DNA from: Parastagonospora avenae f. sp. tritici 18332-5
Lineage: Eukaryota; Ascomycota; Dothideomycetes; Pleosporales; Phaeosphaeriaceae
Assembly: GCA_022559985.1 (NCBI GenBank)
Contig: JAFJTR010000090.1
Coordinates: 56,375-120,374 of the forward strand
Length of the DNA: 64,000 nt
Reading direction: 5' to 3'
Shown: positions 25,382 to 36,755 of the stretch, in pieces
Position numbering within the stretch: position 1 is the stretch's first letter
Layout of the letters: each line of letters starts with the position of its first letter
Notes under the pieces: model-generated
Databases searched by the model: none
Told to the model about the DNA's origin: nothing
What the model saw: only the letters and a program-made list of their open reading frames with translations
Program-made: the position numbers and the translations under genes

Positions 25382-26114
25382 CTACCGATACTGCACCTTG
25401 GCCCCGCCTCTCTTCTCCATCTTCGCCTGCCTCTTACTCGTCCCGGCCTCCGGCTGCGGCACGCCCGCAGCATCTGTAAACCCGCCCCTCATGCCCGTAT
25501 ACGTCGTCCACGCCGCATACGCACTGTATAGCGGAATCACGCCCCACAGCCACCACGCCTTGTCGCCCAGCACGCCCGCGAAGAATATCACGCCGTAGGT
25601 CCAGTAGATCACGTCCCACATGTATTCTGTCAGCCCTTTGGCATCGAGGTCTTCGCCCGCGCGCTTGATGGCGCCGTCGGCGGTGAGTGTGGGACGCGAT
25701 TGCCGCTCGAAGGCGAATTGGATGAGGATCTGGGGTGAGGCGAGGAAGAGGTAGAGTAGGAGGGAGCGCCGGGTGAAGCTGGAGTGGAAGAAGATGGCGC
25801 GGAGGAGCCAGAAGAGGCCGTGGATGAAGAGGGTGAAGTAGAGGGTTTGGTTGAGGCGGGCGGTGTTGGAGGCCGCGAGGGTTTTGGTGGCTTTCTGAGG
25901 GGTGGTTAGTAGAGTGAATGTGAATTATAGAGTAGGGTGAAAGGCATGAAGTTTCTTTGGAGACTTTCGGGAGTCTCTGGAAATGAAGTGTGACGCTTCT
26001 ACTGCTACTATAACTCTTTTATGAAGAAAGGACTACGAGGGTTTGAACTGACACGCGACGAATGCAAGCCATTGAAGCTATTTTGGAATATGAAGAAGTA
26101 CGTACTTGCGCCAT
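25382..26114 (-). CDS. SND2: SND2/TMEM208 ER-targeting membrane protein
   Basis: SND2 (TMEM208 in animals) acts in SRP-independent targeting of proteins to the ER. The model has a 9-nt first exon (26114-26106, Met-Ala-Gln), a 211-nt intron (donor GTACGT, acceptor CCCTCAG) and a second exon 25894-25382, giving 173 residues, the usual length. The family start KATKTLAASN follows directly after the junction. Hydrophobic segments are YFTLFIHGLFWLLRAIFF, LLLYLFLASPQILIQFAF, and the paired IYWTYGVIFFAGVLG and AWWLWGVIPLYSAYAAW. The tail is basic (SKRQAKMEKRGGAKVQYR), as is typical. It is divergent from cdc27; a CCAAT motif lies at 26154-26158, about 40 bp upstream of the start. Confidence 0.92.
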
Positions 26115-26667
26115 CTTGACGATTTCGAGAGTTCCTTCACTCTTGAATGTGAGCCAATGTAGCTGAACCCCAACGGCGACCACCTTAATTTGTTGTCGTG
26201 GTGTGCGGTGACGTCGGGAAAGTAGAGGGTCTGCGGCGCAAAGTAAGGCATCTAGCGTTGCTGGGCCATGATTGGTTGCCCGTTTGTGATCATCGCGCCT
26301 TCCATGCACAACAAGCGCGAGCAACTTCACGTCGACCCGCAACACGAAACAACAACGACAACGCGCTTTCATCCGGACCCTCTGCAGCTACCCGCGACAA
26401 CAGCTGCATCCTAACATGGTTGTCTGATAGTCTCACCTTGACTTCAACTGCGCGCCGGTGCTGTTTGCCAATTTGCTTTGTCGAACAACCGCGAGCGTCA
26501 CCTAGCAACAACATCGACAGTCACCGAGACACGCCTTCCCCACGACTCTATTACCTCCGTCCCTGTGCCGCGCCGCCTCTCATGACTACACGGCCGTAAT
26601 TCTCTATACCTCGACCATCTCCTCCCTCCGGCGCAGACTCTCACGGCCATCACAACATTCGCCCGAC
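26115..26667. promoter_or_regulatory. Divergent promoter, SND2 and cdc27
   Basis: 553 bp between divergent starts. It contains CCAAT at 26154-26158 and its reverse ATTGG at 26272-26276, candidate sites for the CCAAT-binding (HAP) complex. No TATA box is apparent. The sequence is C-rich toward cdc27. Confidence 0.4.
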
Positions 26668-29203
26668 ATGTCGCCGCCGCCGAGTGGTGTAAACGCCCAG
26701 CTACGGCAACTTATACACTACCACCTTGACAACGGCTTTGCAGAAAACGCCCTCTTCCTCGCCGGCCGCCTACACGCTCTCGAGCCTCGCAACGCCGATG
26801 CTGCGCATCTAATAGCCCTGTGTAATCTTCGGTTGGGGAGGTACAAAGCCGCCTACGACTACTCAAAATCCAAAGGCGCGCAGTCACAACATTTGGGGTG
26901 CGCCTACGTATTTGCGCAATCATGTCTAGGCCTCGAGAAACACGAGCAGGGAATACTGGCGTTAGAAAAGGCCCGGGCCCTCTGGGCTGGTCGGAATCAC
27001 TGGAGTAAGCGCGCTGTGCATTCATGGGTGAGTGGAAATGCTGACGATTCTAGACAAACATTCAGAGACCTCAAGACGGCATGTACCCGATGCTGCAGCC
27101 TGCTATTGCATGCTAGGCAAGCTCTACGCGGCGCATGACGATAACCAGAAGGCGATCGATAGTTTCGTCGCGGCGCTGAAGCTGAATCCCTTCATGTGGG
27201 ATGCCTTCACTGGTCTATGCGATCTCGGGGCTGCGGTCCGTCCCCACAACATTTTCAAGATTACTCCCGACATGCTAGCATCGATATCGCACACGACATC
27301 GAACGGAGCCACACATACTACCGTACCACAAGAGAGTACCGACTTAAGAAATCCCTTCGTTTCGACTCCGGACGCCGACCCGTTCAACCCCTCAAGTCGG
27401 CAGGGAGGCGATGTTGGATTGCACCAAGGGGGCGCGAATCTGTTTTCGCGGCTGAACGGCAAGAGTCAGCCCAACGGTGGGTATCAGAACATGGAGACAC
27501 CAGTCGCGAATGGTCAGAACTATCACGACGAAGATGTCATGATGGGTGAAGTAGGAGGTCCGGTCTTGAATGAGCAAGGCCCGGAGGCCCAAAACAATCA
27601 GCCACCACCACGGAGAGCACGGTTGAACTTCAACGCGGCAGAAGATCCGCCGAAGATGCGCCCGATCACGTCGCGATCCAGAACCAAGACGATTCCCGAG
27701 ACGGACCAGACGGACATCCCGAGGCCCATCAACCAGAACGGCCATAAGAGGACTGTTTCTGGGCATTCGACACAACACAGCCAGGCATCGAGTAACCAGT
27801 CCATGGACCCCACTGCTGCCCCGCCACGAAGAAGTGTCCGTTTGCTGAATTCCGTAACGACAGGGTTCCGTACAGGAAGCAGTCGGATGGCGAACGGAGC
27901 AAGCAAGGATCCAGAGGCGAAGGACCGTAGTAGGGAACTCCGCAAGGTGAAGGCAACGGGCACCAAAGGTAAACCTGGCTCAACTTCAACTGTGGGCAGG
28001 GTTGTCAGTGGGAACCGTAACCCGCATTTCGACGTTGTTGACTCGGCGAAACCTCAGTCACGGCCGACAAGCGCCGCTGCGTTTAATGCCCCGCCACCAC
28101 GAATGGCACCGCCAGTTGATACTGCGCGGGAGCAAGAGGCGTTGACCTGGCTGCTAAATCTGTTACTCAAGATCGGTTCAGGCTACAAGCATTTGAGTAG
28201 GTACGATACCAAGAAGGCATTAGAGATGTTCGGCTCGATCACACCGGCACAGCGTGACACCCCCTGGGTGCTAGCACATATTGGAAAAGCCTACTACGAA
28301 CGGGATCAGTACGTCGAGGCGGAGGAAGTCTTCCAGAGGATACGAGAGAAGGTACCGTCATACCTGGAGCACATGGAAGTTTATTCCAACACACTGTGGC
28401 AACTGAAGAAAGAAGTACCATTAGGCCATCTCGCACATACCCTCATGGACCAGGATCGTCTCTCACCACAGGCTTGGTGCGCGCTCGGCAATGCCAAATC
28501 ATTAGATCGACAGCACGACGATGCGATACAGTGTTTCGTTCGAGCTTCTCAGCTTGATCCGAAGTTCGCATACGCCTTTACACTCCAAGGCCACGAACAC
28601 GTCACCAACGAGGAGTTCGATAAGGCCATGATAGCATTCAGGGGTGCGATCAGCGCTGATATCCGTCACTACAACGGATGGTATGGCTTGGGTACTGTGT
28701 ACGAGCGAATGGGCAAATTCGACGTGGCCGAGAAGCACTACCGGGAAGCAACACGTATCAATCCGAACAACCCCATGGTTCTTGTACGGATTGGCATAGT
28801 AAGTTTCGCGTAATGTTTTAGTAAATCAGTACTAACTCTATGACAGATGCTTGACCGCATGAAGAAGACCGAGGCCGCATTGATGATGTTTGAGAACGCT
28901 CTCAAGGCGGATATGTACTCAAAGATGGCCCGCTTCCGCAAGGCGCAAGTGCTGCTCAAGCTGAATGCGCCCAGCCAATCAGTTGAAGAGTGTCTGATCC
29001 TGAAAGACATTGCTCCAGAAGACCCCAATGTGCATTTCCTGCTTGGAAGATGTTACAAGAGGCTCCACGATCGTGCCAACGCTATTAAGCATCTGACCAT
29101 CGCCATGAACCTCGATCCCAAGTCGCATGGTATCATCAAAGAGGTTCTGGAGAGTATCGACCAGGACGACGACGGCGGTTGGAGCAGTGAAGATGACCAC
29201 TGA
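26668..29203 (+). CDS. cdc27: Anaphase-promoting complex subunit Cdc27/Apc3
   Basis: Cdc27 (BimA, Nuc2) is the TPR scaffold of the APC/C ubiquitin ligase and receives activator IR tails. Exons are 26668-27004, 27054-28798 and 28847-29203 (introns 49 and 48 nt; the second has a CTAAC branch sequence), giving 812 residues. TPR-like helical repeats fill the N-terminal 190 residues: HYHLDNGFAENALFLAGRL, then LGKLYAAHDDNQKAIDSFV. A disordered Ser/Pro/Arg-rich insert follows to about residue 480. A C-terminal TPR superhelix begins at LLLKIGSGYKHLSRYDTKKAL and continues through WCALGNAKSLDRQHDDAIQC and WYGLGTVYERMGKFDVAEKH. The end is acidic (DDDGGWSSEDDH). The disordered insert is where mitotic phosphorylation occurs in the family. 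Confidence 0.95.
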
Positions 29204-30260
29204 ACACTCTGACATACACCCCAAACGCTTTGTTTACCCGGTCGGTCCAACGAAACGATTACCGCTCCACCCAACGACACATGCCCAACCAAAGGCATCT
29301 CGTCACCTCTGCTATTAATTACACAAACATCCTACCCTACCTTTGATCTTCCGGCGCACGCACGAGGACCGACTTTATACCCTTCCCATCATCCCCGGCT
29401 TTCAGCATTCTTGGAGCATAACGGAGCGGAGTTCCAAACGAAAGAAACATTGCTCTCTTTCTTGCATAAACATTGAGGTTGCATTTTCACCAGGCGTAAA
29501 AGCGGAGTCCATACACACATTTTTTGGCGAAAGGCCTACCCAGTTGGGTAGCGAGAAGGCGGGATGAGGAATACGATTACCATGATTTGGAAGGTCGCCA
29601 TCATCATGCCCACATGCTTGAGCGCTACTGACTGGTCTGAGAGGACTGGGTTGGTGGAGATTGTATAGTAGACTTGAATGCATTCGAACATTATGAGATT
29701 GATCTTCTTTGGGGATGTGTTGGTGATATATATTCGTATTTGGTGCTTGGGGTGGCTTTTGATCAGCGAGACACACTATCTCTAATCTTAAACAGCATCA
29801 TTGTTCCACGACTTTTTGAATGAGTATCCAAAATCATGTTGTGTATGTAGTCTGTGCACACAACATTTATGCGCTTCACAATGTCATTTGCATCTTATCA
29901 CTCTAGCACTATCATCGGCGGATTTCGGTCGATTTCTACTCAACGACATTGGATGCCATTTGGAATCATAGTAACATGAGTAGCGGGTAGGCTATTTTGA
30001 ACTTCTCGCAGTTGCTGGGAAACGAAACGGGGTCATGGTTTTCACGGGAAGGAAGTATCTTTCTTTGCTTTGTTGTTTAGTTCTTCTGACTGGCTGGGTA
30101 CCTATTGTTTGTCCTTCTTGCATGACATGAAGCTTGTGGGATTCTTATCCACCACGAAACAACACGAGCACTCGTCTGGCAAAGCTGTCTATAAATTCGT
30201 CCATGTCGCTTGCGCACACGTTGTTCGGCCTCACCTGATCTTTCGCATTCAACTCAAGGC
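29204..30260. other. Gene-free interval downstream of cdc27
   Basis: About 1 kb with only short frames lacking family features. The first part is 3' UTR. Sequence becomes more AT-rich toward the repeat elements at 30261. Confidence 0.4.
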
Positions 30261-30480
30261 ACACCAGGCGCCGGCAAAATTGGTGCCCGCCTTGTCTAAC
30301 GAGAAGAGGTAAAGAGGAAGCCTGTATATATTCAAGGATTTCTAGCAGAATAAGGTAGAGTATCTTAGAGCCTCGAATGTATCTAGGTTCCCCTAAGAGC
30401 TTGCAATAGATTTACCTCTAACGACTATTAGCTTATGCTATAGGTATAGAGCAGGCACGAATTTTGCCGCTGCCCAGTGG
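30261..30480. mobile_element. MITE-like element, copy 2 (220 bp)
   Basis: Same length and same ends as the copy at 14581, but in the opposite orientation. The left end reads acaccaggcgccggcaaaat and continues into tggtgcccgcc. The reverse complement of the right end reads ccactgggcagcggcaaaat and continues tcgtgcc. The subterminal block acgagaagagg (30300-30310) is the reverse complement of the copy 1 block and is followed by agcctgtatata in this copy and agcctatataag in copy 1. Non-coding. Confidence 0.7.
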
Positions 30481-30702
30481 GCAGTGCCTCTTAAATTAAG
30501 TAAGAAAATGTGGGTTAAGGTGTGAATGATCTGGTGTGCCTGGTGGATGCGTTTTCAGTGACTGGTCCTGTCTCCGAGCAGCTTACTGCTTACAAGTAAT
30601 GTTCTCGGGGAGCTATTATGTTCCTAATAATAGTTGCTTGGGAAACTTGAGCTCGTGTGATTGATCTGGTATAAATTCAAGAGTCCATCATAGAAGTCTG
30701 GT
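30481..30702. other. Spacer between MITE-like copies 2 and 3
   Basis: 222 bp with no frame. It contains a stray terminus-like sequence gtgcctggtgga near 30536-30547 that resembles an element end, so a decayed fourth insertion is possible. Confidence 0.3.
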
Positions 30703-30888
30703 GCACCAGACAGCGATAAAATTCGCGCCTGCTCTGCACATATGACATGCACTGATGTAGTCTTCTGGGGAATACGTAGCTATAAGATTCTCTACGTGAT
30801 TCTATAGACATCTTTGAATGTATACAGGCTACTCCTTCATCTCTTCTCGTTTGAAGAGAGTGTCTAGAATTTCGCTGGCGTCTGGTGG
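30703..30888. mobile_element. MITE-like element, copy 3 (186 bp, diverged)
   Basis: The left end gcaccagacagcgataaaat and the reverse complement of the right end (ccaccagacgccagcgaaat) match the termini of the other copies. The inner block (ctcttctcgttt, 30841-30852, preceded by tatacaggct) is shared with copy 1 in the same orientation. It is shorter and more diverged than the two 220-bp copies. The left end forms part of a perfect 16-bp palindrome (30696-30711). Non-coding. Confidence 0.6.
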
Positions 30889-31022
30889 GCGTTTATGTTT
30901 AATGAATGAGCATACCTAAGTAGCAACATTGACACATATGAGATTTCGAGTAGCTGTTCTCAAAAGCTGCTATCAATGGCCCAAGTCTGCAAACCAAAAG
31001 TTGGTTCATCCACTACATGGTA

Positions 31023-32237
31023 CTAAATGCCATCGTCTTCCCATCCCTGTATCATCTCCCAATCGGCATCTGAAATGTGCGAACGAAGCTCGTCAACAGT
31101 GCCCTTGAGTATCGGAATCGGGCATATCCGCCAATTCTTGCATGTAACACCGAGTTCCGCGACGGCTTGGATTATCATTTTACCAGTGTTCATGTGATCT
31201 TGAATGCGTACTTCCATGTGGTCCTTCTCCAACACCTAGGGCTCTGCCTCCTCAAGTAGCAATCCTAGCGCATAACGCTGATAATCGCTGAGTAGCTGCA
31301 GCAACCATTCAAGAATGCCTACTATGATCTGCAGGCGCTCTTTGATTTGGACAAGAGCCAGGAACTGGGCCCAATGGTCTTGAAGAGGTTCAAATGTGTA
31401 AAAAAAAAAACGAACCCGAATGTGCTGAAAATTCGGTTGCTGTTTGAGAGGAACAAGGCTGTAACAGAAGCCCAAAGCCTCACTGACAGCTCTTAGATTC
31501 GGGTCCGACCCATCAGATTTGTCCTCGCATCTTGTAGGAATGAAGTAGTTGTGCATGTTCCAAATGTCGAAGTCTACGACGTTAACGGCGAAAAGAAGGC
31601 CGTGAGTTTCCTTGTACAGCTTTGTGCAGATCTGAGCTATGGCTGTTATGTTGTCGAGACTCGAACGTGGGAGGTAACGTGGTTTACCTTCTACAGAAGC
31701 GATTCGCGGACCTTTGCGGTAGTTGATCCAGATTCACAAGAGTCCATCACTAACGTGTAAGACGTGCCTTGCGACCATGATGCGCAATTCAGCTGGCAGC
31801 TCCATGAGAGGAAAGCGGTATGATTTCGAACTTTTGGAACCTGCTTTGGAGGACTTGGTTAACTGCCATGATGCAGATGAGCTTGTTTCCGAGTCGCTGT
31901 CAATATCCAAGTCGACGTCGACGGTAGCCCTGGACTCTGGAGAAAGATCATAAATGATTGTGCTTCGGAAAACGCGACTAGTTATGAACCTAGAATGGCA
32001 GTTAGCTTTCAGCACAGCGTCTCAAGCTACTTTTACTTACTGCTTGAGCAGTCTGGGCAATACTTCCTTTTCGGATCCACTGAAAATATCGAGGATCGCC
32101 TGTGGTAGAAGCAGGGTTGTATTCAAGCTGGATGCATTTTGAGTTGTGATCTGTACAGCTACACGGCGATCATTTTCTCCTATGCCCTCTGGGTCGTGTT
32201 GTTTAGGAAACATCCTTAGGTCATCGTCCTCGTCCAT
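31023..32237 (-). pseudogene. Broken F-box-like paralogue with two in-frame stops
   Basis: This is a degenerate copy of the gene at 32834-34133, aligning along its whole length with the same intron position. Exon 1 is 32237-32041, the intron 51 nt (31990-32040) and exon 2 runs 31989-31023. The reading frame is preserved throughout (388 codons), but a TGA at 31734-31736 replaces the Trp codon of the intact copy (VSDGLL-stop-IW against VPDGLQWFW). A TAG at 31236-31238 also interrupts the C-terminal region (EEAEP-stop-VLEK against DEGEPFVPE). The F-box-like motif YRFPLMELPAELRIMVARHVL is present before the first stop. No frameshifts are seen, so decay looks recent. A truncated 5' product of about 150 residues could still be made. 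Confidence 0.8.
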
Positions 32238-32833
32238 TGCACTTGTTTTCCCCGAATGAACCTGTCCGAGTGTCGATATTAGTGCTTGTGTAGTAGGTTT
32301 AGTCAAAGGAAGTGGAGTGAGAAGAGGTGGAGAGTAGGAGTAGGAAGGGAGGAGATAGCCTATAAATGTGGGAGAGAAAGAGTCTATACTTAGGCAGACG
32401 CGATTACCTAGACCGAAGATCAGCACGTCATCGGGAATCACTCTTTAAGCCTTGCTGGCAAGGGTGGGCGCGTCAATCAAGAGGTCTTATTTGCCGCGCC
32501 AGTGAAAGTGTATTCACTACTGTGATTAGAACCACCTGGTCAATAGCGGCTACGAGAACAGTGTCTATGATGTTAAGGATGAAACAGTTTACAGTTGATT
32601 TGTTGTATGAGTACCATAGCTGTTAGTGTACATATTGTACTAGAAGCGAACCAAGTGTTGAGACTTTTCTGTAGAACTATTCAAGTGTAAATATGTATCA
32701 CTAAGTATTTGTATACACCAAGACGATGTATTGGAGAATCCAGCCTGGTCCGCTTCCTCTTCCTTTCACTGCGGAACTCCGGAGCTTATTAAGTGATCAA
32801 CTAAAGCAAGATACACATGCCACATACGTCCGC
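32238..32833. other. Spacer between the F-box-like paralogues
   Basis: 596 bp holding the promoter of the broken copy and the 3' end of the intact one. The open frame continues upstream of the 32237 ATG (to 32441) but has no counterpart in the intact paralogue, so I start at 32237. Confidence 0.4.
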
Positions 32834-34133
32834 TCAAATACCGTGGTTCTCTAACGCCTCTATGACGTCCAGTCCATCACTGGGTAAACATCCTCTGAGT
32901 TTTTCCGCGGAACCCAAAAGAGTAGGCCGAGGGTGGATACGCCAGTTCCTGGGTCGCTGATCAAGGTTGGCCACAAATTCTTGTACCTCTTGCCTCTTGC
33001 CGAAGTAATCATCTGCGCGCTCCCGCATCTGTTCTTGTTCGGGCACGAAAGGCTCCCCTTCATCCTCCAATAATTTCAGGCGTTTTTGCGCATGATTAGA
33101 GAGTGGAATTATAATCCAGTCCTGGATTGTGACCGTGACTGACGTGTCCTTCAAACGGTCCATAAGATTTTTGAATTGATTCCAATGGTGCCGGATCATG
33201 TCGAAGCTCTGGACTGTGATATCTATATGCTTGAGTGACCGATGCTGATCACATGCAGCAAACCGTTGAATGAAACCGAGAGCTTCGCTAGCAGCTCTGA
33301 GGTCGCAGTTGGATCCACCAGATTCATCTTCGCACGCCTTTGGGACTTGATACGAGTGCATCTGATACAGATTGAAACTGATAACGTTCACCTGGAGGAC
33401 CAGCCCCCGAGTCTCTTCGTAGATTTGTTTGCAGGTGCGACTCAAACTAGTGAAGTCCTCCATGTACTTGTGTCTGAAGGAAATAGACCGACCGTTCAAT
33501 GTGGCTACTCGAGGGCCTTTGCGATAATTTCTCCAGAACCATTGTAAGCCGTCGGGTACACGAAGCACGTAGTTTGCAACAAGGATTCGTAACTCGGCTG
33601 GCAAATCCAACAAGGGGAAACGATATGAAGTCCGCTGATTGCGTATCCGCCCAAAGTCGAAAGCGGTGATCGGCTGGATTTTCGCTAGTGATATCGCATG
33701 GAGAGGTCTGAGTGTGGATCTTCTGTCACCATGTAGCTTGCTCCTAGGCTGCTGTGAGGTGGAAGGACCGGGCAGGGAACTAAGATCGTAGCTCATAGTG
33801 CTTCGGAAGGTGCGATTCGTGATGAACCTGAATAAATCATTAGCGTTGCAGAGGGCACAGGTAGGCCTGAGACACATACTGCTCGAACATTTTGGGTAGA
33901 GCGTTCTTCTCAGATTCGCTAAAGCCATCGAATATCGCCTGTGGCAGGAGCAGCTTGGGATTTCCTGTTTGCGAACCTGGCACAGTGATCCGTACCTCGA
34001 CGTACCTTTCGTGTTCCGGGAGCTCTTTGGTCTCCACCACAGGACCGAAGAAGGGTGATCGCATGGAATCGCTGTCATTGCTTCCTTTGATCGCCATCAG
34101 TAGGCTTCGAAGGGCTTTGTCGCCGTCACTCAT
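32834..34133 (-). CDS. F-box-like protein of unknown function
   Basis: Exons are 34133-33880 and 33827-32834 with a 52-nt intron (donor GTATGT, acceptor ATTCAG), giving 415 residues. The start MSDGDKALRS agrees in position with that of the broken neighbour. An N-terminal region with LLLPQAIFDGFSESEKNALP is shared by both copies. The segment YRFPLLDLPAELRILVANYVL (about residues 178-198) resembles the leucine/proline pattern opening fungal F-box and F-box-like proteins. After it come a TCKQIYEETRGL motif common in these proteins and a helical C-terminal half. F-box proteins link substrates to SCF ubiquitin ligases, but no partner can be inferred. Tandem duplication with one dying copy suggests a lineage-specific, fast-evolving family. 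Confidence 0.75.
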
Positions 34134-35382
34134 GGTGATGGCTAGCTGCGGGCTGACCACGCCGCACACTGCCCGGGTGGTAAAAGGCGGCAAGGTGCGA
34201 TGACAAACTGTGGAGTGAAGAAGTGAGTGAGCAGGATTAAGAAGACAACTGAGGCTTGCCCGGACTCGTGAGGTGAGAGAAAGTGCGTCGACGCTTGAGG
34301 AAGTCGCGACTCCCCATAAGAATGTCAGTACGTCACAACACTAACCGATCAGCCAAACCTGGTACGAGTGAGTAGATAGAGAAATATAATTCATCGCGGT
34401 GATCTGCGCGTCTTTGCCGCGCGTGTAGCTGCATACCCGCGGCGTGAATCAAACTTTGGGATTCAGAACGACAGTGACACGTGACTGGTGCTTGGTAACC
34501 TTGGAACGACATTGGAACCTGAGTATACATAAAGGGGTGATTACATGCATCCCAATTTTCGATGCAAACAAATGGACACTCGTGTCAGATATATCATGCG
34601 TAAAGTTTGACGGGCTGGGCGGTTCTCATCTTCGGGACTGAGACTCCGTCGCTAAACAACATGTAGGTTTGCCGATGGACTACTTAACACAATCAACACC
34701 AACCACCTCAGATACACGATAATCATGTTTATGAACGGAGAGATTCTGAAGGCTCTTTCTTCATGAGTGGATCGATTCGGAGGAGGTAGCTTTGATCTGC
34801 TACACTCCAAGGTTGCGAGATCGCGCTTTTGGTGACCTCTATTCACAGAGAACGTCGTGCATCCTACATGGTATAAAAACCAGAAGGTTTAAGCTCTGTA
34901 CCGGGATGAAGGTGTACGTGCGGGAAAGTGGCGTCAAACTGTAGAGAAAGCAAGAAGTAGTTGCGGTATCGGAGTAGACTGATGGCAAGCTTGTCCACGT
35001 CCCAAGATAGCACTGCATAGTGGGTACGTGAAGGTATTCTCCCAGTAGATTTGGACTTCCTACGGAATATCCGTATCTATTGTGTATGTGCTTAAGAGGT
35101 CGTGTATTAGTGAGATGCAGGAACGAAGCGTGAAACGTGAAGCGGGCCGGTACGTCATGCATGGATCGACCACTAGCGCGCCTCGGCCCCAAAGATTTGG
35201 GGTTTGGAAGCTGCGACGATGTTCGATGGGGAGACCACCTTCACACTGCTAAACGTCATCCACCGCTGTGTACCAGCTTTCACCCCGATCGTATAATCTC
35301 AAGCAGTACTCGAATACATGCGATAGCTCTGGAACAAACTTCGTCAACTTGAAAACCTCCAAGCGGCCCGCGAGCTCCCAAG
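34134..35382. promoter_or_regulatory. Divergent region, F-box-like gene and yaf9
   Basis: 1.25 kb between divergent starts, with no supported gene. Frames up to 117 codons (34839-35192 minus) have no family features. Confidence 0.35.
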
Positions 35383-36315
35383 ATGCCCGCACCGGCCGCG
35401 AACAAGCGCGTCAAGGTGCGCACTACTGGTGCCTGTTACAGTGCGAACATACTGACGACGTGCAGAACAAGCGCATAAGTCGAAACATCAGTACGAAGAA
35501 GTCGCACATCTTCCACACTCCATCTGACCACCTCGTTAGTCATCGGCTCTGAAGCCTGGCTACTGCCCCCAGTCGGCAGCCCCGACCGCCCCAAGAACGT
35601 GCCCGAAGACCATACTAAGAGGTGGACTGTCTACGTACGTCAGCCAGAAGGCGACCCAGCGCTCACGACATGGCTCAACAAAGTTCAATTCAAGATTTTC
35701 AACACATACGAGAACCCGTTGCGGACATGCGAGGGACCGCCGTTCGAGGTCACGGAGACAGGCTGGGGTGGCTTTAATATAGACATCCGGCTGCACTTCC
35801 AACCCATTTCGGGCGAGAAAGCGCAATACCGCCAGCACTTCCTGCAGCTGGAGAAATACGGTGACGAGAAGCAGCAAGCAGAGCAAGACAGGACAGGCTG
35901 CGTGCGCGCGGAATTCCTCGAAGTCGTGCAGTTCAACGAACCCACCGAGGCGCTCTTCGACGCCCTCACCTCAGAGGACCAGTGGAACTACCTCGTCCCT
36001 GCAGGCAAAGGCGGGTCTAAGAAAGCCAGCCTCAACGCCAACGGCCGGCTGAAGCGTGGCCTGCCAAACGGCGAGCGCAGCGCACAACTCCCCGAAAAAG
36101 GCACAGAGGACGTGCCGTTCAGTCAGGACCAGGAGCAAGCCCTCATCGATCTGCTGAAGAAGAAGATGGAAGACGTCGATCGGGAATTGGACAAAGAGAC
36201 CAAGCGCCGCGAGGACGTCGAGAATAAACTCAAGGCGCTGAGAGTGGAAATGGGCCATGAGGCGGCGCAACAGGCGGCGCAGCAGGCGAGTGGGGATCGG
36301 AGCAGAAGGAGGTGA
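35383..36315 (+). CDS. yaf9: YEATS-domain protein Yaf9 (SWR1/NuA4)
   Basis: Yaf9 is a histone acyl-lysine reader shared by the SWR1 remodeller and NuA4 acetyltransferase. The model is exon 1 35383-35415, micro-exon 35466-35490 (25 nt) and exon 3 35540-36315 (introns 50 and 49 nt), giving 277 residues. The ATG is preceded by cccaag. The YEATS domain runs from about residue 15 to 150: IGSEAW, then KRWTVYVRQ, the FKIFNTYENPLR strand pair and the diagnostic TETGWGGFNIDI loop (91-102). A helical, charged C-terminus (DLLKKKMEDVDRELDKETKR) supplies the coiled coil used for complex assembly. The exact borders of the first two exons are less certain than the gene call. Confidence 0.9.
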
Positions 36316-36755
36316 ATTACAGCAGTGTGCTTTTGTTCGCATCGTTTTGTTGTTGTTTTTACTACGTTTTATCAAGCCTTGCTAACGCTGTCCTGTTTGT
36401 TGTTAGGACTTCGCTCGTCGGAGAACCTGGTCCGCCGGACCCGAATGTCAGGAAGAGTGGCAGGAAGCGGTGGAGTACGAGGGGTGATGACGAAGACTGA
36501 GACGGGATTATCGGGGTTTGTGGTGAGGTGAGACTACACAATATTGATACAGGAGAGCTGAAGGTCTAAGTCGGATTTTACGACGACAGTCATAGGCCCA
36601 GGGCGCAGGCTTCAGTGAGGCGCAGTAGAGGTTTAGTGCATACATGTGTCTGTATGGAGTATTCAGCAGATGATATAGCCAGCGCCATCTCATCAACGAA
36701 TCCACCCGTTACATCAGTTGTCTTCGACCTCACCCCTCACTCCCTCATCGATGCT
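36316..36755. other. Convergent 3' region, yaf9 and P450
   Basis: 440 bp between facing stop codons; T-rich near 36340-36370. No gene supported. Confidence 0.4.

Noticed and set aside
26020..26110. T-loop-like sequence (agttcaaaccc on the minus strand) suggesting a tRNA
   Set aside because: No matching A box or cloverleaf; it lies inside the SND2 intron.
35560..35886. Minus-strand frames over yaf9
   Set aside because: Antisense to the clearly coding YEATS domain.
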